A stretch of 64,000 nt of DNA. Origin: Edolisoma coerulescens. Lineage: Eukaryota > Chordata > Aves > Passeriformes > Campephagidae. Position 1 is the first letter of the stretch. Each line of letters starts with the position of its first letter. The notes beneath the pieces are model-generated. The model was not told the origin of the DNA. It was given only the letters and a program-made list of their open reading frames with translations, and did not search any database. Positions 53,501 through 64,000 of this stretch are shown here, piece after piece. The translations under genes and the position numbers were made by a program. Location: NCBI GenBank assembly GCA_013397115.1, contig VWZW01007169.1, positions 521,271-585,270 of the forward strand. Direction: 5' to 3'.

Positions 53501-56500
53501 TGCTCAGAATGGACACATCTCATCTATTGACAGTAAACAAGCTTTTACCCATCTGAATGCGACAACATGCACTTTATTATTCACACTTAGGAAAGCTGCC
53601 AGTTGTACTCCCTGTCCAGGAAGTCTGAATGTTTGCTTTTCTATCTCCATTTGCCAAATATAATTGGTTGCTATGTCAGTTTACTTTAAATCAGATCCCA
53701 TAAAAAAGGGAGAAGTGGGGGAGGAGGGACGCTTTTAACTTCTCGGATTTTGGAACGCTTTATCCTCTTAACTTGCAACACTGCCTGAAGAAGGAAAGCA
53801 TGCTTCCTAAGAGAACGCAGGGACGGATGTTTTCTTTAACACACTTTACAGGTTTAATGGTCTCATTAACTAATCAGGCCTGTGCCTGTCCCTCCTAAAC
53901 ATACTCAACGATTCTTACTAAGATGCATATTACATTGATACATATTTATATGGTTAAATTATGAAGAGTTTCTGTATTCATGCACACTGTAAAATTTTTG
54001 CTTCTTTACAAGACGCCCAGATAAATGAGGTTAATTGTGGCAAATGGCTGCTATTTCCCTTAGTTCTTGGGTCCTCTCCAGGCAGGACCAACACGTTTCA
54101 CATCCTTTAACTGACTAGAGAAAGGATCAAAAGTACTGAGTCTTTTTGCAGACAAATCAGCTAAAATTCCTCCTCTATTGTTCTAATATTAGCTTTCCCT
54201 CTCTCTTCTCTTACTACCCCAGTATCATAGGACATCTCTACTCCATGTTGAATTGTTTCAGAAAATCTAGGGTACTCTAAAGCACAGCTGTGATACTTTG
54301 GCAGAAATTTTTCATGACTGAAATCAGCAAAAGCCCAACATGACAACACAACAATCCTCGCTCAATATCTGGAGATTAAATTCTACCTATTTTGTAGGTC
54401 CTTTCTGCTATCACTTGCTTGAGTTTTTAATGCTAATGGCCTATCAAGACGAACGAAAGAGCTCATTCATGTGACACTTTCTTTGTTAGCAGCAGAGACA
54501 CACTGATAAAAGTGTATCAGCAAATCTACTACTGGCAAAAAAAGGTGGCCTTTTGCTGCATTGCACATAGCAATACAGCAAAAAAACCCCCCTTGCTTCA
54601 CACATCCCAAGCTGCCATTCTCTACCAGCAGTAGCTTTTATCTGTGCTCTGAGTATCAGCAAAACAGTTTTAGAATGAACTCATATTTTCCAACCTTTGG
54701 TCTAGATCATGTGTTAGAAACCCAGTACTACTTACAACAAAAGATGAGATTTCAGAACACGATTCAGCAATGCATAAATTCTCTAATGGCAAAAGACAGC
54801 CACTCTGTAGATGAAATTTAGATTATCTTTTTTCTTCCCCTCCTCAAGTTAATAGAAGTCTGCAGCAACCTCTAAAATGTTTCCACTGCAGCTGGATTAT
54901 CTTGTCTGCAGTTGTCCTCTAAGAGACTGTGCCTGCCAGAGCCTTTGCTGCACTCTGCAAGTTTGTAGATACAAGATACTCTGCACAGAAAAATTATCTA
55001 CACAGGAACATAGGTTCACTTTCACAATCCTTTGAAAATCTGAACCAGAAAACTTCCTAGATAATTTTTATCATTTCCGTGATTCTCTAATCTGATGAGT
55101 TACAGTGTCCCCTTTCTTTCTTATATTCACTTATTACTTTTTGTCTGGCCATTTTCTCCACTTACTTTCATCTCTCAAACACAAAGCCAGAGCAGCTGCC
55201 CTCTCTACTACTTGTATATGGTCACCATGACTGATGTACTTTGCTAATATAATTCTTTTAATGGGATTGGTCCAAGTTCTACTGTTGCTCAAGGATTTAT
55301 CATGTTGGCTTCCCAGTGTTCCTTGAGTACTGACACACAACACGTGTCTACAGATGGTTCTGTATGTGAACACACATTGACCTTCCACCAATGCAGGACC
55401 AAAGGTATAAATTTAACAATTAGTTAAATTTTTTACACCTTAAAAAGTACCGATATGGGAATTATTTTCTTAACTTCCATTTACTCACTGAAATAGTGCT
55501 TACTTTTCTTCCGCAATGTTTCAGTACTTGTATGAGACAGAATTATACAATTTATACATATTATCACAATCTTTAAATTTTCCATGTTTGTTTCAATTCC
55601 AAACAAGTTTCATACACAGCTGATGCACTGAGAAGCATTAAACTGCTTATACAAAATCGTTGCATTGCCAACTGGAAAAAACACCATACTTTTTATTTCC
55701 AAATTAACATAAGCTCCTAGGTCATAATATTTACAGAAGCTCTGACCCAACAGGGCCGCATTCTCACTCCTAAATAGCTTCCATGATGTTTTAGATGCCA
55801 AAAAAAACCCCAACCCTGCAGTGGGCTACAGGCGAATTTCAATGCTCCAGGAGCTGCATAGGTTTAGAGTAATTGACCTCACATTTTTCCCACCTCGCAA
55901 ATATCTTGGCAGGGCCTTGTGAGATCAAAAGTGGAAGTAGCTGGGAGCCCAGCATACTCTAAAGATCCTGAGATACCCCATAATCCACAAGCAGCCAAGG
56001 TCACATGCTGGAAATCAAGGCTCCATTAGTGTCCAGTCCTTGTCTGTAGCACGCAACAGAAAGCTCCCCAAATGCCCTCTTCTTTCAACAGAGTATTCCA
56101 CTTTTGCTAATTTAGTTGAGCATGGGAAAAAATTCTAAGGAGATGCTGGAAAATTATCTTTGCACAAAGGCTGCACCAATTCAGACACATTCCTAATTAT
56201 TTGGTTGCACACAATTAAGATTATATGTGACTTCTAGCAATTGAAAATAGTAGTTAAAGAACGGAGGAATAAATAATTGTGGCAAAAATTCTATGTAATC
56301 AAGGCCAAAAAACTTTTCAAGTCTCGTTATATTCAGAATATGTCTGTTTAGATAAAGCATTCTCTTAACCATTTCTTGTACTTCTCTTGGCCCACTTGTA
56401 CACATCAGCCTAATGTACTAACTGAAAAAAAAACACCTTAAAAAGTAGTATGGGAACCAAAGGGGATCCATTAACTGAAATATTAACTAAATTTCAAATA

Positions 56501-56827
56501 CAGAGATGCTACTAATGATAATACACAAGCCAGGAATACTCAGTTTTACTCATGTCCCAGGTGAGTCTTCAGGACTTGCATTTAAAATCATTTCAGCAAA
56601 TTTTAAGTCATAACATGTAACATCTCCCTTTAGGGAAGGGCGGGTATCACTCAGCTGATATGCAATAGAGGCTCATGGGAGGAGCCGCTGGAAAACTCCT
56701 GAATGAGAAGAGAGCAAGAAAATAAAAAAGCCCAGGATAAGCACGGCTGGCTGCCTTGCCCTTCCCTCCCCCGTGCAGTGGCTCAGAGGACTCGGCGTGT
56801 CCCGCCCTGCCGGGGCCCCGTCCGTAC
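50586..56827 (-). other. TGFBR3: TGFBR3 last intron (6.2 kb)
   Basis: The intron starts GTACGG after the transmembrane exon and ends CCCTCAG before the tail exon. No other gene is seen in it. It contains an AC-rich patch, a small GC-rich block at about 52780-52910 with a plus-strand TATAAAGG at 52717-52724, and several short open frames that look spurious. Confidence 0.9.
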
Positions 56828-56935
56828 CTGTGCGCGAGTAGATGAACCAGAGCGCTCCGGTCAGCAGGGCCCCAATCACAAACGCCGCGAAGGCGATGCC
56901 CACCACCGTCAGCGTGTCCAGCCCGTACAGCACGG
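56828..56935 (-). CDS. TGFBR3: TGFBR3 transmembrane exon
   Basis: This 108-base exon encodes the single membrane span of betaglycan. It enters at phase 1 after GTGCAG, giving PVLYGLDTLTVVGIAFAAF then VIGALLTGALWFIYSRT, and leaves at phase 1 through ACAG|GTACGG. The LDTLTV-GIAFAAFVIGALLTGALW block is characteristic of TGFBR3 and, with a few substitutions, is shared with mammals. About 22 hydrophobic residues form the span, with small Gly/Ala residues. Basic Arg in YSRT marks the cytosolic side. The exon and its flanks are strikingly CpG-rich (about 19 CpGs in about 165 bases), unlike the AT-rich exons beside it. Skipping it (108 bases, phases 1-1) would keep frame and remove the membrane anchor. 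Confidence 0.98.
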
Positions 56936-58946
56936 CTGCACGGGGAAACAAACACAACACAAGCACTTCTTATTTCAGTGGCAGAAACCATTTTATAACA
57001 ATTTACCCTTACTCTTTCATGGAAGAGCTTTTTGAAATTTCACAGTTAGCTAAGCACCCTTTTGAGGAACAGACTGGCGGATTTTCATCAAGGAAATAAA
57101 AGTGATGCTTTCAAAGTGGCGTCAGTCCAACCAACTGTTCCACATCACAAAGTAAAACCCCAGCTCAGCACACCCAAATCTGGAAAATGTTGCAAAAATT
57201 AAGCATTTTCAGTTGGCTGTTAATAACTTACTTTCAATTAAACATTCATTTATCTTTAAAGTGTGTTTTTAAAAGACTGAGATTTTTGGCAAAAATGCTT
57301 TTCATATAAATGGCCTAACATTCTAGCAAACTTTCCCCTACATCTCAAGTTCAGTCTGAAATCTAGGTGGAGAACAGAACTGCTGTTAAGAGGGAAGAGA
57401 TGCCAGCAAAAAGTCAGCAAAAACATAAATAGAAACAATTGTTTTTCACATTTGGCAACGCTTTCAATAACTGAAATTAATTCCAGAACACAAAAATAGA
57501 AGCACACACACACGTAAATCACTTTCTAGGGGAGAGGCCCTTTTGTAGGACCATTTCAAGGGTAACAGCATCTGGTCCCTGGATGTATTTGGCCCCCAGT
57601 GCTAATCATCCAAACAGAAAAATTTTATTGCCTCTGTGTTTTTCTTTTTGGTAATTAGAAATACTTAAAAAAATAATAATCACTAAGCAATCATTTGGGG
57701 AAATTTCTTCTTAAAAAACTGATTTCTAGTTTTAGTATTTTTAATGTCTCCCAGTGCAGAAAATCGCTTAGGCCAGTGAATACCATTTTACTGACTACGC
57801 TGGCCAGGAAATGAGCTGACTGGATCTTAGTAGTATCCTTCAGTGGAATTTTCAGTTCTCAGAACACAACCAACACCCTCCCTTTGCACATCCTGCATAC
57901 AGCACATGTCCCTAAGGACATCCCCCATCCTCATGTGATAAAAGTCTTCTCCAGCAGCTCTTGTGGGCAAGGGCCTTCAGGACCCATTTCTGGGTGCCTG
58001 TGACCTAGTTTGCATATACAACATGTGACAGATAATGTCTTAGAAGGTTTTTCTTTCATTTTTTTCTTTGAGACTGTTTCTGGTTCCTTTGGCTACTTCT
58101 AGTCATTTCAAATGCAAACACAAAAGACTAAACTCAACTGTTTTCTTCCACCAGGCACCAGTCAGTGTCCTCTCCTCTTAGGAGGAAACGCAGTGGAGAG
58201 AAGAAAGTTGCATGGAGAAGCAGCAGAAGCATAATTTCTCACTGCCTTTGCTACTTTGAACAAATTTAGTCTTGACAGGGACACGAGCAGAGGAAAAACC
58301 TTCTTTGCACTTCCTCTTTAAATCTCCCTTTTTCCATTCATTCTTGCTTTTGGCTGCACATCATCTGCACCTTCCTGTTTATTATTTTCTTCTAGTGATG
58401 CTTCTCTCATTTTCTGGGTCATTAATCAACCCTGATTAATTCACTACACCAAGACAACATTAAAACCAAAGAAATTAATCCGTATCAAGGCAGTGATCTC
58501 ATCTAAGCAAGGCCTGTAAATGCTGGTGCTGGAGTACCTGGGGTTGTGGCCAGCTGTGGTGCAGGACAGGAGTGAGGCTGAAATGGGACACAGGGAGGGC
58601 ACAGACGCTCTGAGGGACGGCACTGCTGCTCTAGCACTGGTGTTGGGAAGCAGCAGCCTCAGCAGAGAAGGGCGAGGTAACACACACACATCAGCACTTG
58701 AACTTGCTAAGGCTGAGACTCCCAGAGGTGTTTGCCCAAACTTGATTGTCACATACACAAAAGGTCACAGTCCTCCTCTGAACACTGATGGGAACCTCTC
58801 AATCAACAATACAGTCAGAATTCTGTCCCGTGTCTGAATTAAACATGCACACACTCAGAAAGCTTGAAGAGAATTTTCTTAATTTATCTCATGCTTTCTA
58901 GACAAACATTTAAAGCTTAAAAGAGATTGTTTTAAGAGTTACTTAC
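56936..58946 (-). other. TGFBR3: TGFBR3 intron (2.0 kb)
   Basis: The intron is bounded by GTAAGT (donor, 58946-58941) and CCCCGTGCAG (acceptor, ending 56936). Its interior is AT-rich with a short AC run at 57503-57513. No coding or mobile sequence is recognised. Confidence 0.92.
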
Positions 58947-58982
58947 GTGGCTGTCTCACATTTGGCTTTGGAAGGGAAGGAT
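58947..58982 (-). CDS. TGFBR3: TGFBR3 36-base exon: juxtamembrane stalk
   Basis: This is a very short exon. The acceptor TTTTAAATTAG is followed by AT, eleven codons and a final C, then the consensus donor GTAAGT. With the preceding G it reads D-PSLPKPNVRQP, and with the next exon P-PVLYGLDTL. That lines up in length and prolines with the PSMKEPNPISPP stalk I recall for human betaglycan, just outside the membrane, where ectodomain shedding releases soluble betaglycan. It is phase 1 on both sides and 12 codons long, so inclusion or skipping keeps the frame. The match in length and in both phases makes the call strong despite its size. Confidence 0.92.
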
Positions 58983-59405
58983 CTAATTTAAAACAAAGAA
59001 AATGCACAAAACATTAATCAGACAGAGTTCCACATGCAGCCTACAAACTATGCAGGTTCTGATCTGGCAGAAAGACTTTAATTGCAATTTTTACAAACCA
59101 TGAATTTCAGGAAAAGCAGCCCAAATTCAGTAATCTCACTCATCTCAGAAAAATTCTATTCATATATTAATTATTTCTCAAGGGATTCTATCTAGAGTAT
59201 AGTTCATGCATCATATATTTTGCTGGCAAATACACTGCAACCTTTCCCAAATCAGATGTCATCAGGTGTGACCCACAGTAACTCTGGTTACCCCTATGTG
59301 GAGCTCTTAAAGATCACAGATTGTGAAGGAACAAAGATTGGTTTAAGGTGATTATGTTCATCTGACCACTTGCTAATCATAAATATGAGATGTCAGCACG
59401 CTAAA

Positions 59406-59424
59406 TCACACACACACATACACA
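59406..59424. repeat. (AC)n microsatellite, imperfect
   Basis: A run of CA dinucleotides interrupted by one TA, inside a TGFBR3 intron. Confidence 0.9.
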
Positions 59425-60055
59425 AAAGCAAACACTCACTAAAGAATGGTGACTTTTATGGCACAATACATACTGCTTTGTCCAAATTGCATAAATATGT
59501 GTTGATTCACCCATTTTCCTGAGTCCTACTTGGTATTCTGTCTTGGAAGTTGTGTGGGGTTTTTTGGTTTGGTTGGTTTTTTTTTTTCTTTTTTATTATA
59601 TATAAGAAATAAAAGATCATAGGTATTGTTCAAAGATCAAAGCTATTATTCTAGTCAAGAATATCAAATATCATCATCCTAGTGATGAAGATATCACCCT
59701 GTAACAGAAAGAGACAAGTAAACAAATGTTTAAAAATTGAAGAATTTCCTCTTCTTTTTCTTAACTGGTTTTTCTTATCTTTCTCTAAGAATGCCACCTC
59801 AAGCAGAAGAGCTAGAGATTCTGGCTTCATACCCCGGGAGCTGTTTGGTTAGCTGCAGTTTGATTCTCGATTGCCCAGCAACTCAGGGATTTCACTTATA
59901 TTCTGGCATATCTGAGTGCGTTCAGTGCATCAGATGTAAAAGGATTTAGTAAGACAATGTTTCAATACTTGTTTTTGTATCTTAAGCAACTGGAAAAAAA
60001 TAGTTTAATTAATTTCTGTGCAAACATAACAGCTCAGAAATATTGAAAATAAATG

Positions 60056-60074
60056 TATTTATTTATTTATTTAA
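60056..60074. repeat. (ATTT)n microsatellite
   Basis: Four tandem ATTT units inside a TGFBR3 intron. Confidence 0.9.
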
Positions 60075-62989
60075 AGTGTTCTTAAACAAGACTATGCTTC
60101 TAACTTCTAAAACCCAGATGGCAGCACCAAACTTCCAGCAGTATCCTTTAAGATCATTAGGCTCTGAGACACATGTGCCTACAAAATCCAAAAAAGCATT
60201 TCATTCTTAAACTGTGTTATTGTGTCTTGTTCTAACACATGAGTATCTCTTGCACATCACTTTTGGCAGATGATGGAAACAGGTGGAACAGTAGTAGGAA
60301 ACAGGTGAGAACACAGAGGGTTGTGTGTGGGGGTGCATGCACAAATAATCTGGAAAGTTATCAAGTGCATGTAACACCAACAGTACAACTGAATGTAAGA
60401 TCGATGAGGAGGGCTGGACTGAAACCAAGGAGCACTGAAAAGTACAAACATGGGTAAGGGCACTATCAGATTGTCCAAACACTCCACTAGCACATCCCAA
60501 ACGCCAAGAAAACGCCTTCTGAGCTGAGGGGAAAATTAATTTTCCATGCTATTTCAATCACTGGCCTCTCCACAGAGAATATGAAATCAGCAAATGATAA
60601 GCTGTGTAGCTCATTATCAATTCTCTTCAGTCATCAGTTCTTACATGTACTTTATTGTGATTTGCTCAGAGCAATTCAGAAGCAGTGAAAATCCTTGAGT
60701 TCTATGAAAAACATCTAATTTAAAAACAAGTGCTGCCAGCCTTTAGAATTATCATAATTTTCTATACCTCTGTAGGATAGAGACACTTGTTAGTTGCCCA
60801 TTTGACCTTCTCTATGACCTGTCTCCTTTTGCTGTAGAAACAATAACCTTAAGTTTCCACACTTAGCAGAAACCTGAACAACACTGGTAGATTATTTCAA
60901 CAGAACAACATGTATTTCCTAGCACATAAATGGCCATCCACTGCCTTTCGTGGGAGTGGGGGAAAGCATGGGGAAATGCAGGAATGCAAAGGGAATGTAT
61001 GTGGCATAGAGGTGGGTTTAAAACACTTCCATTGGGATCTACCACAAATTCTCATTTAGAGATAGTACTGTGACTTTTAATACTGTCAATGACAGTTATT
61101 AGCTTGTCTGAAGAAAAAAACCACCTTTGCAATGACCAGTTTGTTCTGACTTTTGAAATGTCAAGCACGTGACTTTCACATGTGGCTTGATGAGCAGATC
61201 CAGGGGCAGTACCTCACACAGTGTGGTTTTCAATACTGAAAGCTGGTTCTGTTCACATCAAAGAAAATGAAGAACACTACCTCTGAGAGGTAAATTCTCC
61301 TGTTCAGTAATGTGATATAATTCTCCAAATCTTAGGTTCACGTATTGGCCAGCAATGGCATTTGACTTTAAGAAAGGGGTTTTGATTCACTGCAGAACAA
61401 CTGCATACCAACAAAGCTACGTTGTTAATGTGCCACTTTGTATTATGTCTGAAAGCTGGGATATGCTGGGGAGATTTCCACCAAGCATCCCACAATTAGA
61501 CTAAATCACCCACAATGCAACAAAATACTCTATCACACTGTTGTCTTGTAACTAATCTTTATAAATTTAGCTTGTCTTTGCACACTGAGACCTTGTGCCG
61601 CTGACAAAGGCAACATTCTGAGTGGAGCCCAAGATGGGAGTTGTGCACAATGCTCCACACATCATAAGGGCAAGAGAGCTGAAGTACGAGTCTGTTTATT
61701 GAAAGCTGAATTTCAGCTGCAGGATTTACTCATTTCCAATAGAAAACCTACTGAAATAATATGAGAGCTGAGCAAAACGAAAGCCCAGAATCAGGCCCAA
61801 AGCACAGTTTTAATTGTGACAGTGACAGATCAAATACTTGACTTTAATTCATAGTGGATTTGATCTCTATTAACAAATTTGTTAAAAACCCTCCAAACTA
61901 AATATGAGCTGACTTGCTGAGTTAGACAGAAACAGTGTGACCTATGTCCCCTAGCAATGCTGCATGGTACTTTAAATTGTTCAAAGACTAAACAGCATGC
62001 ACTGTAAAACAGAGGTTAGAGGACTCCTGATGCCCATCCTTTGGATGCTCCCTGAAAAGCATTCCAGAGGTGAAACAGCCTTTGAACACTATTGGAAGAT
62101 TTTGGTGTGTATATGAAGCCACTGAAGCCTCTCATGAAACTACAATGCAAATACAAAAAGAAAAGATAAATGCCCATATTTTCTTCTAGGATTGCATCAA
62201 AACATGACTGATGCTGTTGTCAGAGTGATCTACTAAGAAAAACTTTCAAATTAAATGAAACTGTGAGAACAGTTCTTACTTTCCATCACTCACAGGACAT
62301 ATTCTTAAATTAGAATAAGGTCTCATCATGCTGTTTGGCATTATCTCATAATGCATTTCAGCCTCTCCAACACCTTCAACCAGTTACTAACCACACTCTT
62401 TTTTTAAAATAAAAAAAGATTGGGTATGATTGTTTCACAATCAAACAAGTCCCACCAAAATGGAGCCCCTTTGTGCATGCTATCCTTTGCTCTTCGTAGT
62501 TTAAGAATCTAATGAGTCTCCAGTGGCCACCTCTTTGCTTTACAAACTTATCAGACTTGAACATCCTCAATACTTTGCAATTCCATTGTTATTATTCCTA
62601 AATTTATATTTACAATAACAATAAATAAAGGATACAGCAGGGAGCAGAACACAGCCTTTGATTTCTGGGCAACAGGAAATTGCTCCAAGTGCTACTGCTA
62701 CATGCATACTTCCAAAAGCCATGTTATTTTGTACTGCTCTGAGTATTCCTTTCTCAGTGCTTGGCAAAACCACACGTCCAGAGAACAATAGAGGCGGTTA
62801 AAAAATGGCAACAGATTGCCCTGATGACTGCTGCCAGGAAAATGTCCAAACAAGAAACGTCTTACAGACACAGCATCACCACAAGATTATACAATGTCAC
62901 ATACTTGTAGCACTCCCTCATTTCCAGTGGCTGTATGTTACACAACATTACATATAGCATTATTAAACAGGTCAAGCTCATTTCCATAC

Positions 62990-63110
62990 CTTCTTGTTTT
63001 CCTTCGTGTGTTATCACAACAAGGGGCTTGGTAAAGGTTTTCTTGTTGTGCATCATGGCCAGGATCATATCCACATTGAGAGAGGTGCAAGCTTCATCGG
63101 GAGGAATGCA
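62990..63110 (-). CDS. TGFBR3: TGFBR3 exon: end of ZP-C region and linker
   Basis: This 121-base exon enters at phase 0 after the acceptor TTTGCACTGCAG with CIPPDEACTSLNVDMI, continues LAMMHNKKTFTKPLVVIT then HEGKQE, and leaves at phase 1 with G|GTATGG. The CxPPDEACTSL and NKKTFTKPL blocks are diagnostic of betaglycan. The two cysteines belong to the disulphide pattern at the end of the ZP-C half, and the charged linker after KPL leads to the membrane stalk. In the cell this is extracellular. The ZP-C region takes part in TGF-beta and inhibin binding. Confidence 0.97.
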
Positions 63111-63595
63111 CTGCAGTGCAAAGAACAGAGTGTGAGGCCAGAGTCACCCATCTGCCAGGACAGCTGTGCAAGCTCCACAGTTGCCTCATAACCAGTTTTG
63201 CCCTACACGATTTACCAAAGAATGGGAACCTCCAAACAACCTTCTCTTTTGTAGCAATCAGATTACAATATTATCCAATATGGTTGCATGTCTTCAGAAA
63301 TTAAAGCTAACATTGTACTTTGGATATGGATAGAAAAGATAAACTCGAACCACTTGTGCAATAAAAAGCAATTTCTATTTGTAGCCACTTAATGAAATTT
63401 AAACAGAAACTGTAAATTATGTAGTCAACACACACAGTATAATAATGCTTATCCATGAAAATCCTGAGCCTAGAGATATCATGTTTATTACATCAATTCC
63501 ATAGAAAACCATTTATTACTGTCAGAGTTCAGATGAAAAAAATACTTTGTTTCCATCGAAATCAGAAGTTTTGATAACTATAATAGATTACTGAC
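63111..63595 (-). other. TGFBR3: TGFBR3 intron (0.5 kb)
   Basis: A short intron bounded by GTCAGT at 63595-63590 and TTTGCACTGCAG ending at 63111. Its interior is AT-rich with no other feature. Confidence 0.93.
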
Positions 63596-63895
63596 CTTTG
63601 GCAGTCCTTGAGTATCTTTGTCTTTATTTGTACACAAAGTCAACTCGCAGTGAAGAAAGAGCAGTGAGATGTTGAACATCGGTTTGAACACAAAGCTAAA
63701 TCTTTTTCTGTCCTTCTGTGCATGTGGTATTGGAAAATTCACTTTCTCAATACTGTAGAATTTAACAGATTCATCTTTAGGACAAATGTTTTCTATAATG
63801 GTATAGTCAGACATTCTATCTGGATTTGAAAACGGGGAAACAAAGCATGTTTGGATGGCAAAGCCCAAGGATCTGTCAGCTTTCGTCACAGACAC
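63596..63895 (-). CDS. TGFBR3: TGFBR3 exon: ZP-C core
   Basis: An exactly 300-base, phase 0-0 exon encoding 100 residues of the betaglycan ZP-C half. It starts VSVTKADRSLGFAIQTCF after the acceptor AATGCAG. The blocks SNPDRMSDYTIIENICPKD, ESVKFYS, RFSFVFKPMFN and LLFLHCELTLC follow, and it ends at LPK|GTCAGT. Betaglycan is the membrane proteoglycan co-receptor that presents TGF-beta2 to the type II receptor and lets inhibin antagonise activins. The ZP-C half forms the membrane-proximal binding unit. Visible features are ZP cysteines (TCF, NIC, HCEL, TLC) and one N-glycosylation sequon, Asn-Ile-Ser. All upstream exons (orphan domain, ZP-N, glycosaminoglycan sites, signal peptide) lie right of the window. 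Confidence 0.98.
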
Positions 63896-64000
63896 CTGCA
63901 TTAAAGAGAGAGACAGTAAGATCTCAGAAATGACATTTATAGTTCACATTTCATTAATATTTTCAACAATTTTTAAAGCAGTTTTCTAGTGCCATTTCCA
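63896..64000 (-). other. TGFBR3: 3' end of the next upstream TGFBR3 intron
   Basis: A pyrimidine-rich acceptor region (CTGTCTCTCTCTTTAATGCAG on the minus strand) precedes the ZP-C core exon. The rest of the intron is outside the window. Confidence 0.9.

Larger units (their letters stand above)
58983..62989 (-). other. TGFBR3: TGFBR3 intron (4.0 kb)
   Basis: The intron opens GTATGG at 62989 and closes with TTTTAAATTAG at 58983. It contains an AC-rich patch at about 59406-59424, a T-rich stretch near 59560-59600 and an ATTT microsatellite at 60056-60074. No gene or transposable element is recognised. Confidence 0.9.

Noticed and set aside
56647..57099. Plus-strand open frames across the TGFBR3 transmembrane exon
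   Set aside because: They are antisense shadows of the CpG-rich exon and its flanks.
1..64000. tRNA, rRNA, CRISPR arrays, intact LINE or endogenous retroviral genes
   Set aside because: None was seen. No reverse transcriptase, envelope, LTR pair or tRNA-like B-box arrangement was recognised on either strand by eye. CRISPR is not expected in an animal nuclear genome.

Overview
The window looks like nuclear DNA of a bird. It is AT-rich with sparse genes and long introns. The only recognisable interspersed repeats are two short, 5'-truncated CR1 LINE tails, which is typical of avian genomes. Two known vertebrate genes are recognisable from their proteins, and they lie tail to tail: the last coding exon of CDC7 (plus strand, left edge) and the last five coding exons of TGFBR3/betaglycan (minus strand, right 14 kb). 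The same two genes are neighbours in other vertebrates, human included. The species cannot be named from this sequence.

Layout. 1-737: end of the last CDC7 intron. 738-1114: CDC7 terminal coding exon, then about 0.8 kb of 3' UTR with an AATAAA at 1893. About 1.9-28.2 kb: intergenic DNA with one CR1 tail (5808-5930), simple repeats and no gene I can support. 28.2-34.7 kb: a tentative unrecognised gene on the minus strand. Eight phase-compatible putative exons run from just beside an isolated CpG island (34262-34690) to an AATAAA at 28219-28224. I built this model by eye and it has no homology behind it. 34.7-46.6 kb: intergenic. About 46.6-50.47 kb: probable TGFBR3 3' UTR carrying an antisense CR1 tail. 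50467-63895: TGFBR3 coding exons, namely the cytoplasmic tail, the transmembrane exon, a 36-base stalk exon, and two exons covering the end of the ZP-C region. They are separated by introns of 6.2, 2.0, 4.0 and 0.5 kb.

Together, the TGFBR3 exons encode the last 227 residues of betaglycan: most of the ZP-C half, the juxtamembrane stalk, the single membrane span and the short Ser/Thr-rich tail. All splice phases agree (0, 1, 1, 1). CDC7 contributes the last 125 residues of the kinase. The two genes are not functionally related as far as known: CDC7 fires replication origins, and betaglycan is a TGF-beta/inhibin co-receptor. All calls were made by reading the sequence; no alignment or gene predictor was run.
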